From Atkinsonella hypoxylon (lineage: Eukaryota; Ascomycota; Sordariomycetes; Hypocreales; Clavicipitaceae), in NCBI GenBank assembly GCA_000729835.1, contig JFHB01000001.1, forward strand, positions 1 to 64,000: a DNA stretch of 64,000 nucleotides, given 5' to 3'. The translations under genes and the position numbers were made by a program. The notes under the pieces are model-generated. The model ran no database searches. It saw only the letters and a list, made by a program, of their open reading frames with translations, and had not been told where the DNA came from. Below, in pieces: positions 24,815-36,200 of the stretch. Each line of letters begins with the position of its first letter. The stretch's first letter is position 1.

Positions 24815-25928
24815 GTAGTTACAGAAGACCCTTGCATTATAATTTTAGATACAGTAGTTATCTTCTACTTTATAGACAATATTGTACTTATCTTCTAATC
24901 TAAAAACAGAGATAAAGTATAAGGAATTGCACAAGAACTTCAAGATAGTTATAAGATAAAGATCCTAAGGGATTTAAAGTAGTTTCTTAGAATTTAAATT
25001 ATCTGTAATTATAAGCTTCGAAAAACCTAGCTATTACAAGACTCTTATATAGAGAAAATCGCTAACGAATTTCTCTCTAGAAAGATACCTAAGAAAACCT
25101 ACCTAATTCTAGAACAACAACTTAAAAGGAACTAGCAATAAGCCTCTTCTTAATAGATATACTAGTATTAAAAGCTTATTAGTTCTATTAACTACCCTTC
25201 TATAATAACAAGGCTAGATATAGCTCTTACTGTATCTAGACTCTCTAAACACCTTTAGAATCCCTCTAAATACTACTATAAAGTAGCTGTAGAAGTAGTT
25301 ATCTACCTCTTTCTTACTCGATTTCTTGCTATTTAATTCTCTAATAGCAACTAACAAGAGCTTATAGTAGCTTTTAATGCTGCTTACGCTAACATTAAAG
25401 TAACCTGTAAATCGTTATAAGGCTCTTTCTTTAGTCTCTTTAGTGGAGCAATTAGTTAGTAAGCAACTAAGCAACTTACAGTTACAACTTCCTCTATAGA
25501 AGTAGAGCTTCTAGCTCTTTCTACAACAGTAAAAGACTTAATCTCTGTATCTAGGCTTCTTAAGCAATTAGGTCTTAAGCTAGATATTAGTAACTAACCC
25601 TCTGTTATTTAATGTAATAACCTTTAGACAATTTGTCTTATAACTCTCAATATCCCTTAAATTAAGACTGCTTTAAAGCATATTAATGTTTACAACTATT
25701 AGCTACATTAGGCCTATAAAGAAGGCCTCTTCTAGTTATCTTATACACTAACAGCAGAAATAGTTGCTAATAGACTTACTAAAGCTCTTATTGGTTAGAA
25801 ATTTATTACCTTCTATAATTAACTTAGTCTTGTAGATATAGAAAGTCTTGTTAAGCTAGAAGAGCTTAAAGACTCTAAAGAGGAATAGAATAAATAGCTT
25901 ATTAACTAACAACCTATCTAGGGGGGTA
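24815..25928 (+). pseudogene. 5'-truncated Copia pol (Copia-3): RT end and RNase H
   Basis: The plus strand enters the Copia polyprotein inside reverse transcriptase: VVIFYFIDNIVLIF (about 24,850-24,890) is the YVDD region with Val-Asp changed. It continues through thumb and connection sequence (ITRLDIALTVSRLSKHLQNP, about 25,205-25,265). RNase H follows (AFNAAYANIKVTCKSL, then ATKQLTVTTSSIEVELLALS, about 25,370-25,520). Several CAG-to-TAG stops break it. Everything upstream of the RT active site is missing, and the junction at 24,815 is with the 735-bp repeat unit. A polypurine tract (GGGGGG) and an LTR follow. Confidence 0.85.
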
Positions 25929-26689
25929 TATTAAAAGTAGCAATAATACTAGTGCTAAAAGTAGCTATAACACTAGCGATACTAACATTGCTAGCTTTAT
26001 GCAACATTAGCTCTAACAGCTGTTACTAGCACAACTACTCCAACAGTAGCACAAAGGAACTTAGTTACAACAACTAAGTGTAGGAAACAAGTAGGTGTAG
26101 TAGACTAGGATAGAATACAATAGGGGTAGGAATCTAGAAGCAAGGGTTATCTAGTCTGTTATCTTTTCTCTATTATAAGGCTTTATATACACTAATATCT
26201 ACCCCTCTTATAGAGACAGTGCAATAGATAACTTAGCATTCCTTAGCATTCTCTTGCTCTATAAGCTGTAGGATTTTTGGGTATTTAGCTATCCCCCTTC
26301 TTGTTTTTCCTTCTCTTCTTCTCTTTCTTTCTCTCTTAGAATTAGCTATATATAGGCTGCTTCCTCCCTCCTAAGTTAGAGGAATAAAGCAAGCAATTTA
26401 CACTCTTCTACACACTAGAAGCTTCTTTATCTTCTCTCTCTTCTGTTATCTCTTCTATCTTCCAATTGATACTCTCACTAAAGATTCATTATAGCGCTCT
26501 TAATATACAAGATACCACTATTCTTAGTTATCTGCTGCATTCTACGTAACTAGTACTACACACTACAGCTTGATTTAGGCCGCTGCTGCTTCCACTACGT
26601 AATAATTGCTAGGAGCAATTACAGGTTCTAATCTAAGAGGCTTCACTACCCTCTTCTATCTAGTCCTGTAATCCCTATTATTTTCAACA
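25929..26689 (+). repeat. 3' LTR of Copia-3
   Basis: This LTR of about 760 bp starts TATTAAAAGTAG just after the polypurine tract and ends TTATTTTCAACA. Its last 190 bp or so match the 3' end of the Copia-2 LTR (there on the other strand), including CCCTATTATTTTCAA and the block around TAATTGCTAGGAGCAATTAC. The first 500 bp show no similarity that I can see. The matching 5' LTR is absent. Confidence 0.7.
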
Positions 26690-27606
26690 CTAGTATATAT
26701 AACTGCAACTATATATAAATAGTTAGAAGTAGCGCTTAAGTAGTTAGATTTAATAATTAACAATTTATTACATAATTACTTTAACTAGATGCTCTATATA
26801 GAGACTTCTATAACAATTTATATAACCTATTTCATAACCCGTCAGAAACAACGAACTAAAGCCGAATCCAACGAACCAACGTCGGATCCAACCGCAACAC
26901 GTTCCTGCTTGCTCATTCAATTATATCCATGACGTCAACGATATTCATGACGTCAACGATATTGTAATGTATCCGCTCGTATCTCCCTCAATAATAATCA
27001 GTTCTCGCGGCGCGAGGGTGCCTGAATCACGCTAGCTGCGACCTTCCCATCTTGGAGGTGAGTGATTTGCATATAAATAGTCTCGAACAATATATATTGG
27101 AAATGTTTGGTGATGGAAAGAAAGAGATCTAGGGAAGGGGCCGTCAAGATACAGGATGGAAATCAAAATCGAAACAATATCCCGGTAATTTTATTATTAA
27201 TACAGCTAGGTCTGACTAAATAACTAGCTTAAACTTACGCAGCTAATCAAACATCCAGTAATGATAGTTATCTAAAGGAAAAAAGAAAGAAAAGAAAGAA
27301 AAATCAAATCAAAATCATCCCCTTCCCTCCTCTCCCCTCCCCGCCTTCACTTATCGGCGAAGTTATGCAACCCTACTTAATGCAGGTCGCCGATCATGGA
27401 CATCGATGCCCCTGCTACAGCTAGATCATGCGCTGGGCCAAGTGATTCCGCAATCTTTCATCCGGCGTTCCTTAAATAGACAGCGGTGTTAAGCCTGCTC
27501 TGCACACTTACTTCGAGCATCCCTCATCTCTCTCATCTCTTTACGCGGAAGTCTCTTATAGCAGCCTTATATAATTCTACCCAGCTCAGATCTAGCACAC
27601 CTCGAG
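26690..27606. other. Edge of the AT-rich block and upstream region of SDR-1
   Basis: AT-rich repeat sequence ends at about 26,830. From there composition is balanced. At 26,927-26,965 a short direct repeat (ATGACGTCAACGATATT) occurs in tandem; the core TGACGTCA is a perfect CRE/bZIP-type site. A TATA-like box (CATATAAATAG) lies at about 27,069-27,079. Purine-rich AAAGAAAG repeats lie at 27,280-27,305. The last 100 bases before the SDR-1 start are pyrimidine-rich, as in many fungal leaders. Confidence 0.5.
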
Positions 27607-28645
27607 ATGTCCTCCGACTCAATCAAGCCTTTCTCCGTGTCTGGCAAGACAGCTGTTGTGACCGGAGCCGGCTCAGGTACAATGCCCCCTTGAACCTAAA
27701 GCTCATGCAAGCAGTCAGTCATTCAGTATAGCTCATATTCTCAAAGGCATCAACTTAGCATTTACGAAGCTCCTCCTCTCCAAGGGCTGCAATGTCGTCA
27801 TAGCCGACATCAATCTTCGACCCGAGGCCAAAGAGCTAGTCTCCGACTACAGCCGCATCGAGGAAACCAAGCCTCGTGTTGTATTTGTGAAAACGGACGT
27901 GACCTCTTGGCCAGACTTGCATCGCATGTTCGAAATTACCATAGCCGGATTTGGCAGCTTTGACATTGTTTGTCCTGGAGCCGGTGTATTCGAGCCCCAT
28001 TGGTCTAATTTCTGGCATCCGCCCGGGTCAAGTGAGAGCAAAGACGACATTGACGGCGGCCGTTATGCTCTTTTCGACATCAATCTAATCCATCCTGTTC
28101 GTGTGACGCAACTGGCCCTGCAGCATTGGTTGTATCCACGTGCGAAGAACAACGAGGCTGCTGCCGTTTCTGTCAATAACCCCAAGCGTGTGGTTCTAAT
28201 CTCATCAATGTCTGGCCATCAGCCGCAATTCATCGTCCCCTTATACACCGCGTCCAAATTCGCCATCACGGGCTTCACGCGGTGTCTGGCCAAGCTGGAA
28301 CCTATGATTGGTGTACGAGTCAATGCCGTTGCCCCAGGATTAGTCAAGACTCCTCTTTGGATGGAGCATTCAGAAAAACTGCTCATCGTCAACCAAGATA
28401 AAGACGGATGGGTGACGCCAGAAGAGGTTGCAAGTGCTATGCTCGACTGTGTAGAGAGTGAGTCACTTGTAGGAGGGACAGTGCTGGAAGTTGGCAAGGA
28501 CCACACGCGTCAAGTCCAAGTGTACAACGACCCGGGACCCAGCACGGATCAGGGTGTCGGTATGGTCGCAAGTAACTACGACGAGGGTGAGAAGATGGCT
28601 CTGAATTGGCTTGCTGATGAAAGCATCTGGTCGCTTTACAGATAG
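27607..28645 (+). CDS. Short-chain dehydrogenase/reductase, 15-hydroxyprostaglandin dehydrogenase-like (SDR-1)
   Basis: A classical SDR of 322 residues built from two exons (27,607-27,676 and 27,747-28,645) around a 70-bp intron inside the cofactor-motif codons. Such enzymes oxidise or reduce an alcohol/ketone pair with NAD(P). The Rossmann start is TGAGSGI (19-25), with an acidic residue after beta-2 (ADIN, 43-46) that favours NAD. The catalytic Ser lies in LISSMSGH (174-181) and YTASK supplies Tyr190 and Lys194. The usual NNAG motif reads CPGAG (99-103). That form and the NFWHPPG segment are, as I recall them, typical of fungal HPGD-like SDRs. The natural substrate cannot be read from sequence. 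The start was chosen because it gives the full beta-1 strand and the intron restores the glycine motif. It stands alone between the repeat block and an MFS pseudogene. Confidence 0.85.
27677..27746 (+). other. Intron of SDR-1
   Basis: A 70-bp GT-AG intron (GTACAATG...CTCAAAG). Removing it joins TCA-G to GC-ATC and completes the TGAGSGI motif. Without it the first exon runs into a stop. Confidence 0.85.
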
Positions 28646-29589
28646 TCAAAAAGGTGCCATGGCTGTGGAGGTGAAAGAGGAATGCAATTGGTGCAGTCAT
28701 TGACAAATATCCCTAGTTGAAAGGCACCATTGTCAAGATCTGACTTGCTTGTATTGCTACCAACTTGGAAACACTCGGTGCTTGCAACTTTATGAAGTAG
28801 ATGTTTTAAATGATGTAGTTGTGCACAATCGATATTTCTGCTGCCACGCGACCAGGTCTGGTCAGTTTTCTTCGATGCAATTATCCATAAGTCCAGTGAG
28901 TCGAGAAAATGCGTCAGAGTTGATGGCGACTTTGGCCCTGCTTCCTGCTTTATCAGGATCGAGCACTTAGAAAGCCCATTAACCTGAGCTTGGATTTCGC
29001 TTCTAGAATAAAATTTATACCGCTCTTACACTCAAAAAGACTTCTCGTGATATCTTGTTGTAATGTGAAGCAAGAATAACTATGACTATTTAATCAACAT
29101 TTCATTTGCGGCATCGCATGCATGTGCCCGAACTTCGCGCAACAGCCGGGCGCTATTAGCACTAGTCCTCGTCAATGAGCCCAACGATCATTACAACTGA
29201 ACTAGAGGTCCAGGCTGTCAGCTGTTCATAGGCCGACTGGAGAGAATAGAGAGAGTAAATAGGCGTAGTATAAATACTGCTGCTAATCTTAAAACTAAAA
29301 ACTGCCTAGCAGGTTGTGAGACCTACACATGCAAGAGCCTTATACTTGAGCAATCAAGTAAATATAACACTAAAGGTACAGAGTGCTTGCAAGTTTGCCT
29401 CTAGATCTTGCAATGGAAGCACACAGAATATTTAATCGACCATTCAAAGCCTAGGTCGGCTACTGGAGCATTTCTACAGCCCCTTATGTATAGCTTTATG
29501 ATAGATAAACACACATTTAGTTCTCAATATGGTAATAACTTAGCAACAAATTCATACTACGCGTCCGTAGGTGCTTTGTTTCCTGAAAC
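28646..29589. other. Intergenic, nothing recognisable
   Basis: Downstream region of SDR-1. Balanced composition, becoming somewhat AT-rich after 29,250. Short frames (28,749-28,970, 29,408-29,593) have no recognisable domain. No repeat pair seen. Confidence 0.5.
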
Positions 29590-30880
29590 GTGAACGTTTG
29601 GGAACCGAAGAACCGACGCTTGTTTAGCTATAGCTAAGGCTTTCTCGAAGTCCTCTCTACTTTGCAAGCGTTCGTCCAAATCAAGGCCCTGTAGTTTGTC
29701 AGCATACTTCTTGCGGGTATAGTGATCGACCTAGCAGATAACGAGCCTTAGGTAAATCAGTTTAGTAGAAATAAATAAATCAGCAAGAATTCCCCAAAAA
29801 TTCCCCAGAAATTAGCTAAGAATATCAAGATACACAATCAATGCAACATATATGATACCCTGGTACGAAGCATCGGGGCCAGAGTAAAGCGCGATACCCT
29901 AAAACGTCTGGAATACCATGGATCCAATGTTCATGGGAATACATAGTCGCCGTCGCTGTGGTGACGAATAATGCTCACCCAGCCGAAAGTCCGCCAATTG
30001 AGCCATGTACGTCGGGGTGATGAGATAAAAGGCAAAGCACATACCCACGAGCAGGTAGATCCTTCTCTGAGAGCGTGATGCCGACAACTTCTTGTATTAG
30101 GCCAGCCAGGATAGCCATGGAGACTCAACGACCTGTGACGCCCACGTACCAAGTTATGGGCACGGTGGAAATAATGCCCACGGCCTGGATACCTAATTGA
30201 TAGATAATAATGTGGTCTTACAAACCGATATTTCTTGTGATACTTTAGCCGAGGGGGAAGGGCAGGTGCTCTGGATGAGGTACGCTTCGATCGTGGCACA
30301 GACGGGAGGCCAGAAGAAAAAGACCCAACAGTAAATCATGCCAGTGAGCATTCTTAAATTGCAAAAAAAAAAAAAATTTACGAGGCTGAGCAATCACAAT
30401 AGTGGCGTGGATATGACGTGCTTAATCGAAGAAAACGAAGAAATTTTGTGACTAGTCATCTTTCTGGACTGGCAGCAGTCTCGCCACCGCTAAATGTGTC
30501 TCCTTCTTCAAGAGGAACCTGGCCTTCGTATTCTCAATCATATTTGGGAAGAAACCGAAAATACAGGCCGCAACAGGTAAAGTAGTGATTGTATCTGTGA
30601 TATGACTGAGACAAGAAGCAATTACTCAGGCGTTATACTTAGGTGATGAGTCACAGTCATGAGGACAACAACAAACATAGTACCCACCTGTCCAGATGCG
30701 TTAAATGAAGCAGTTCGCTTTAAAAACTCGTCTTGCACCGGCGCAGATACCTGTCTCTGCGAGACCCAGGAGGAACCGAATCCCAAATGACTGAAGAGGA
30801 AGCTATATGCGAGGCGCCACACGCTGAATGATGACTCCGTGTTGGAGCTGGCCAAGCGCTACACTAAGTCGACGTTAATC
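29590..30880 (-). pseudogene. MFS transporter pseudogene, allantoate/pantothenate permease (Dal5/Liz1) type
   Basis: On the minus strand, pieces of an anion:cation-symporter-type MFS permease appear in the correct order but in different frames. SFSVWRLAYSFLF lies at about 30,790-30,830. The loop NTKARFLLKKETHLAVARL (about 30,505-30,560) matches the family's PENTKARFLTKEE. GIQAVGIISTVPITWYVG lies at about 30,145-30,200 and FAFYLITPTYMAQL at about 30,000-30,050. MNIGSMVFQTFQGIALYSGP (about 29,880-29,940) matches the penultimate helix, and the C-terminal tail runs to about 29,590. Stops and frame changes separate them. Some gaps could be introns, such as the T-rich one near 30,360, but the in-frame stop within the transmembrane block near 30,140 could not be removed by any intron I could place. 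The N-terminal helices are missing. Intact members import organic acids, vitamins or ureides. Confidence 0.6.
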
Positions 30881-32790
30881 CAGTTCATTTTAATGCATTG
30901 GGGCTCGCTTCCCTTTTACCCCGCTGCAGTGAGAGAGAACATTATTATACTCGTGTCTCCTCTTCAGAGGTCGTCACGCAGCCCAATGACCTTTAAAATG
31001 CAAGGAGTCAGCAACGATACCTTTGTGCATACGTATTGACTGGGCTGTAGAAAAGCCGCGCGATCTGATAATATTAAAGGCAATCGAGTGGAAGAGGATT
31101 CCACAAGTGAAGAAGACGTACTACTCTAACAGTTCGTGAACCAACTGGCACAGCAATGGTCTGCGGATGATCAGTCAAATCCCAATCTACGTCTAGATAG
31201 TATAATGTATAAAAGAAGACATTCTTACAAGGATGTTGCTCATTAGCCTAATCCTCTCATTTCAGTCGTATGCACAGAATATACAGTGCATCACTTACTA
31301 AACTTTTGAACTAATTTTTTCTCTCTTTCGTCTTAGCCCATGTATTGAGGCCGAAGCCTATTAGTGATAAACCTTATATATTTTGAGACGTGAACAAGAA
31401 GTAGTAGCTTCTTACCCACTGCTAATCCGCCTACAGTAACCGTTGTGTTCAAGAGCAAGTAAAGCCATAGATGAGATGACTCGCAGTAACGTAGGAAGTA
31501 AAAGTTGGATCGCGGACCAGTAGTGTGCTCTCCCTACGGGTAACTGTCAAGACTTAGGTGGATTGTATATAACCGATTGAGAATCGAGGAACTGTGAGAC
31601 TGTAGACAGATAGATGTTTGATAGGTACTACTGCTTGAATGTTTCAATCTCTAGCCTTGTGTCTATCTGCTATTTAGTTGTCCTCCTTTGAATAATAGCA
31701 AGTGTACTATTACCCTATAGCTAAGGCACATTGAGTCCTACAAGGCCTATGTGCCAGCCGAATTTTTCGGCATTATAGGCGCAAGGAAAGTGGCGGACTC
31801 CTTTAGATAACTAATCAATCTACTTCTGTTATATTATAGTATTGTATTAAAAGTGTATAAAAGGCCTTAATTAAATTCATCTAGCAGGTCGTCTCTTCTT
31901 CTCTCTTATATAATAATAGTATAATAATGATACAATAATCAAGATTGATTCTTCTGAATTTCCCTATAGGGGCTGCCTACAATAAGCTTCGCCTGTAGTG
32001 CTCTATACCTATTGCAAGCTTTACTTATTGTTACGAAATAAGTGGCAGATTCCTCAGAACACTGTACACGTGACTGGTCAGGAGCATAAATACTCACATT
32101 CGCACACCTAACAGAGGGATCCAACCAAGCTTAATACACATACATTAGATACTTAGTTATTAGTTATTATATTGCTTTCTCACGATTTTCTTACGACCCT
32201 GTCTTTACACTCCAGATCCATACAGTCCCTGTACGAATCTACCCAGTTACGGTATGAATATACCGTAACACTTATGTTAGATATTACGTACTATAGCTAG
32301 GCAGAGTCGGTATGCACGCTGTTGTATTGACCTGAAGCTTGCCTTCTTTAGATGCATAGGCTTATAGCTATGTATATAAGGGGCGGTATTGTTAAAGCCT
32401 GGTAATTATAGGATTAATAACTCTACTAAAAGCTCTTATTATATAGAGGTTAAGCTAGAAGCTGCGCTCTCTACGCCTTCCCTGATTAGCTATTACAGTC
32501 TATGTGCGACCTTCAAACATGCATTGCTGAGAACAATCGTTTTCCGTTCTATTTGGATATCCAATAGAATCTCGCTCGAGTCACAGAACACGCGGCTATT
32601 TACTTCAGTAATCCTGGCCCTCCTCCCTTCTTACCTTATACATACAAAAACAGACCCGGGACTAAGCTCGAGTCTTTATCTATAGTACAAGAGGAGAGCG
32701 AGGGGGCGCTAATCGGGAGAGAGGGAGAGAGGGCTGGGTCCACCTGCACACAGACCGGGGATTCTTCGGGTTCTTTTAGGTGGACCTCGG
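30881..32790. other. Intergenic, repeat scraps
   Basis: No gene recognised. Between 31,680 and 32,290 the sequence turns AT-rich with LTR-like texture (TATATAATAATAGTATAATAATG at about 31,906-31,927), but no terminal repeats could be paired. The open frame 32,389-32,685 (98 codons) has no known domain. Confidence 0.4.
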
Positions 32791-32799
32791 CTAAGGCTA

Positions 32800-33240
32800 G
32801 TGTTACTAACGCACAATAAGGGGGAGGGACCTATCCGTCCAGTATATAGTTAGTTAGGAGTAGAGAAGGGAGGGAGAAGTTCCCTTTTCTCTCCCTCTAT
32901 GATTGTAGTTCTTGTTATAGACGCGAGTTTGCAGCAGCCGCAAGGCCAGTTCTTTACAATATATTAAGTACTTAGAAGACTATATATAGTAAGGGGGACA
33001 GGTCACTAGTGCCCTTTTATATATAGTTATCAATGGATTCTACCTCTATGTAGGAAGAGGAGACCGAAGATACTACCCCCCCCCCCCCCCTTCGCGCGGA
33101 TACTGTCGCACTAAGTTTAGCGCGGAGTCGTGCCGCTAGTTAGCGTGGCGGATCCGCTAAGTCTCTCACACGTATCTGCGCACTTACGGAATACTAGCCT
33201 AGTATATCGTGAACAGGGATTGGTATGTGAAGACTAATAA
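32800..33240 (+). mobile_element. Possible 5' fragment of an LTR retrotransposon (leader and gag start)
   Basis: A stretch starting TGTTACTAACGCACAATAAG is followed by a purine/pyrimidine-rich leader and an ATG at about 33,033. That frame reads MDSTSM, a stop that fits a CAG-to-TAG change, then EEETEDTTPPPPP, the acidic and proline-rich start common in fungal Gypsy gag proteins. The frame is then lost at a 15-base C run (33,076-33,090). There is no partner LTR or pol nearby, so this is a weak call. Confidence 0.25.
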
Positions 33241-36200
33241 GTTACATTATATAGGTTATAGGACTGTACAAGCCTAAAGTGGACTCCACTCGGAATGTAG
33301 CCGAAATGACTATGATTGGCAACCCTCCGCCCCGACCCTTTTATCTGCCTTGTTCACCTCACACGCCGTCACCCAATCACCGAGCTAGTGGCATGCCTAT
33401 GCTCTGTCACGGGGTGATAATAGCTCGTAGACTAACTATTTAAGGACACACATTTCAGCTTTCGTGCTCAGAAAGTCGTGCTCGAGGGGGATGCCGAACT
33501 GCGGGAGGCTCCTGCCAACTTTCCTACGCCCAACTTCCAACTTCCCCGACCGTTGGGGGTTACTTGCCCGACCGGAGTTACTTCCCCGGCCGTTGATAGA
33601 GGTGGATAGAGGTGGATAGAGGTGGATAGATGTGGGGGGGGAGGGCGCGAAATGCGAGAGCCCAAAAGTGCGGCGTGGTTCGAGTGCCCTGAATCCTGAT
33701 ACTGGCTGACGATGCTGCTACCCCCGGGTCCAGATTTGACGAGATAGGAAGCCCAGGCAGGATCCTTCGGTTCCACATTCTGGACCCCTCGGTTGTTTGT
33801 ACCGTGTGCCGTGCTGCAGGTTACACCCAACCAGCGATTCGCAATACATCACCAACTAAACCTGTTAACCATAATTGAAACATTTTCCACGCCTCCCTTC
33901 AAGGCGGTAGCTTCGAAAGCCGTCATCTAATGTTCGAGCTTTTTGCGCATGACAAGCGCCTAGAGTGTAAAACTGCCACGCGTACCCACCCGTTGGGGAT
34001 CCACGGATCCTTGTGATTAAAGAGAGGAGAACTGCGAATATCCCTCCGTATTGCAGAAAACAGGTATCTAATAGCGCCTACCTAAAGTTGTAATCCTCTT
34101 TACTGATTTCTATAGAGTTCTAAAGCTTTATAAAAGCTACTATGTCATATAGTAAATAGCGATATACCAATTACTGAGCTGTACAGAGTAGCCTTCATAT
34201 TGACAGTCCTCGAAACAGATGCCCAAAAGATATGTGAAGTATTACGCGTACCCCTGGTTACCCGAATTAACACCTTACAACAGATGCATCCACCAACAAG
34301 GTATGGCCTTAGACGCAAAATATATTACCCACATGACGTCAAATATTGGATCGTAAGCTGGATTATAGTCACCCGAGGCCTAATGGTAGACAAACCTAGA
34401 TAGCAGAGAATGTACCTATCCATCCAGAAGATAGCTTCAGACACAATTGGGCTTGGGTACCCGATCAGCAGACTTGAGCTATTTATCGTAGCATGGCGTG
34501 ACTACGTCGTGATACATCCTGTCGGCAATTTAGGTTAGCATGCTGGTGAGCTTGTATTTATGCAGACCCTCTCAATGCCGAGGCCCTGGGCGACGAGTCA
34601 CAACCAGGCGAGGCCAGAATTCCATTCTTTACTGCGTCCTTTCTCCGGCCAGGTTCCCTTCACCGCTATTAGACACTGTTATGTTTCTGTAACATCAAAG
34701 CCGCAGGTATTCGGTCTGGCACAAGTTATTCGCCTGTTACTTACATGTTTCGTTTGTAGCGATGTATGAAATACTTGTTGAGATACGTACGCTGCCTGCC
34801 AGTAAATTGATGGACTACCATTTAGCTCGGCCGCAAAACAACGGTCTCGTCTCTAATAGTGTAGTTGATCTCTAAAGTTATTGACGTGGACTCTCCACAG
34901 AATCTTCCTGCAATGTAAAAGCAGTTTGTTCAAGTTCATCTATTCGATATAAGTGAATTTCTGTATTTATGATAATTTTGAACTCCAGAGTGGCGCAACT
35001 TGACACATGTTCGCCTAAAGCTCCGTCAATACTTGATATTGAATTTTACGCGCAGCACAAAGCCCCGACTATGTGATCAGTCATAAAGTCAAGGATAGTA
35101 ACATACTGCGCTAGCTTATCTCCCCATTACAGCGTCTAGAAGTTCATTCTTGTCTTCTCCCTGCATCCACTTGGCAGTGTCAAGGGAGCAAGCTGGTCAC
35201 TCGCAGGGACTGCTTCTAATAATTAGCAAATGCCGATGCAACTACTTCTTGTCACAGACAAATTTCGTGGAGTGTAATGTATACAAGTATTTAATGTATA
35301 CTAGTATTATCTAAGCAAACAATCATTATGCACTGCCCCTTGTTTATATGGATCAGCTGATAATCGACAAACAGGGGATCTCGTAACCGGGTTGCCCCTT
35401 AACATTGCCAAGGGATGAGTTCTACGAGCTATTATTAGGCTCGAATCGTCTACTTTATCGCCACCGACGCTCGGCTTAACTATTTAAGAGAATTTCACCC
35501 ATCAACGGAGATGCAGCCAACAGTTCTTTTGCAGGATGGACGTCGAGGTGCTGTGTGTCTCAGAGTCGTAAAACCATGTTAATGACTTCCCGCTCGGATA
35601 GATAGTGTTAATGCCCGCATGCATAATCTTCTTCATGTATGAGGTGACATAAAGGCAGTTACCGAAAATAAGCCCGCATGATAAACCTTCTTGAGAAGCT
35701 CGATGTTGCATTGATGGCTGCGCTTCCTGGGGGAACATGGAAGGGGGTTCCCAAGCACATTCACCTTGAGCCACATTATGATCCTATACTCTAGATGGAT
35801 CCTGAATAAATCCTTCTGGTCTCTCGTATAGTGACCAATAGGCAATGGAAACAGTTGGACCGGCGACTAAAATGTACAAAGTGGTTTTTTTCGGTTTCTG
35901 CATGTATCGCATGATATTCTTGATCAATAACACGGCTCACTCGGCATTCATCTAGCTGATGAAACATCTCCTCCTAATGGACTATGAGAAACACATCCAG
36001 TACTTGGAGGGTTCAAGGGTGATTCTGAAACAGCAGATGGGCAAGACTGGAGAATCCTGAAAGACTAACTGACGCATATCGGTACTTGAAGTTATATCGG
36101 ATGTGATTTAGGACAGAATTTATCGGAATGCATGATTTATCTCATAGCAGGAGATGATTAAGCGCTACAACGCGTCAAAGCCTGTTGTCGCTATGTACTC

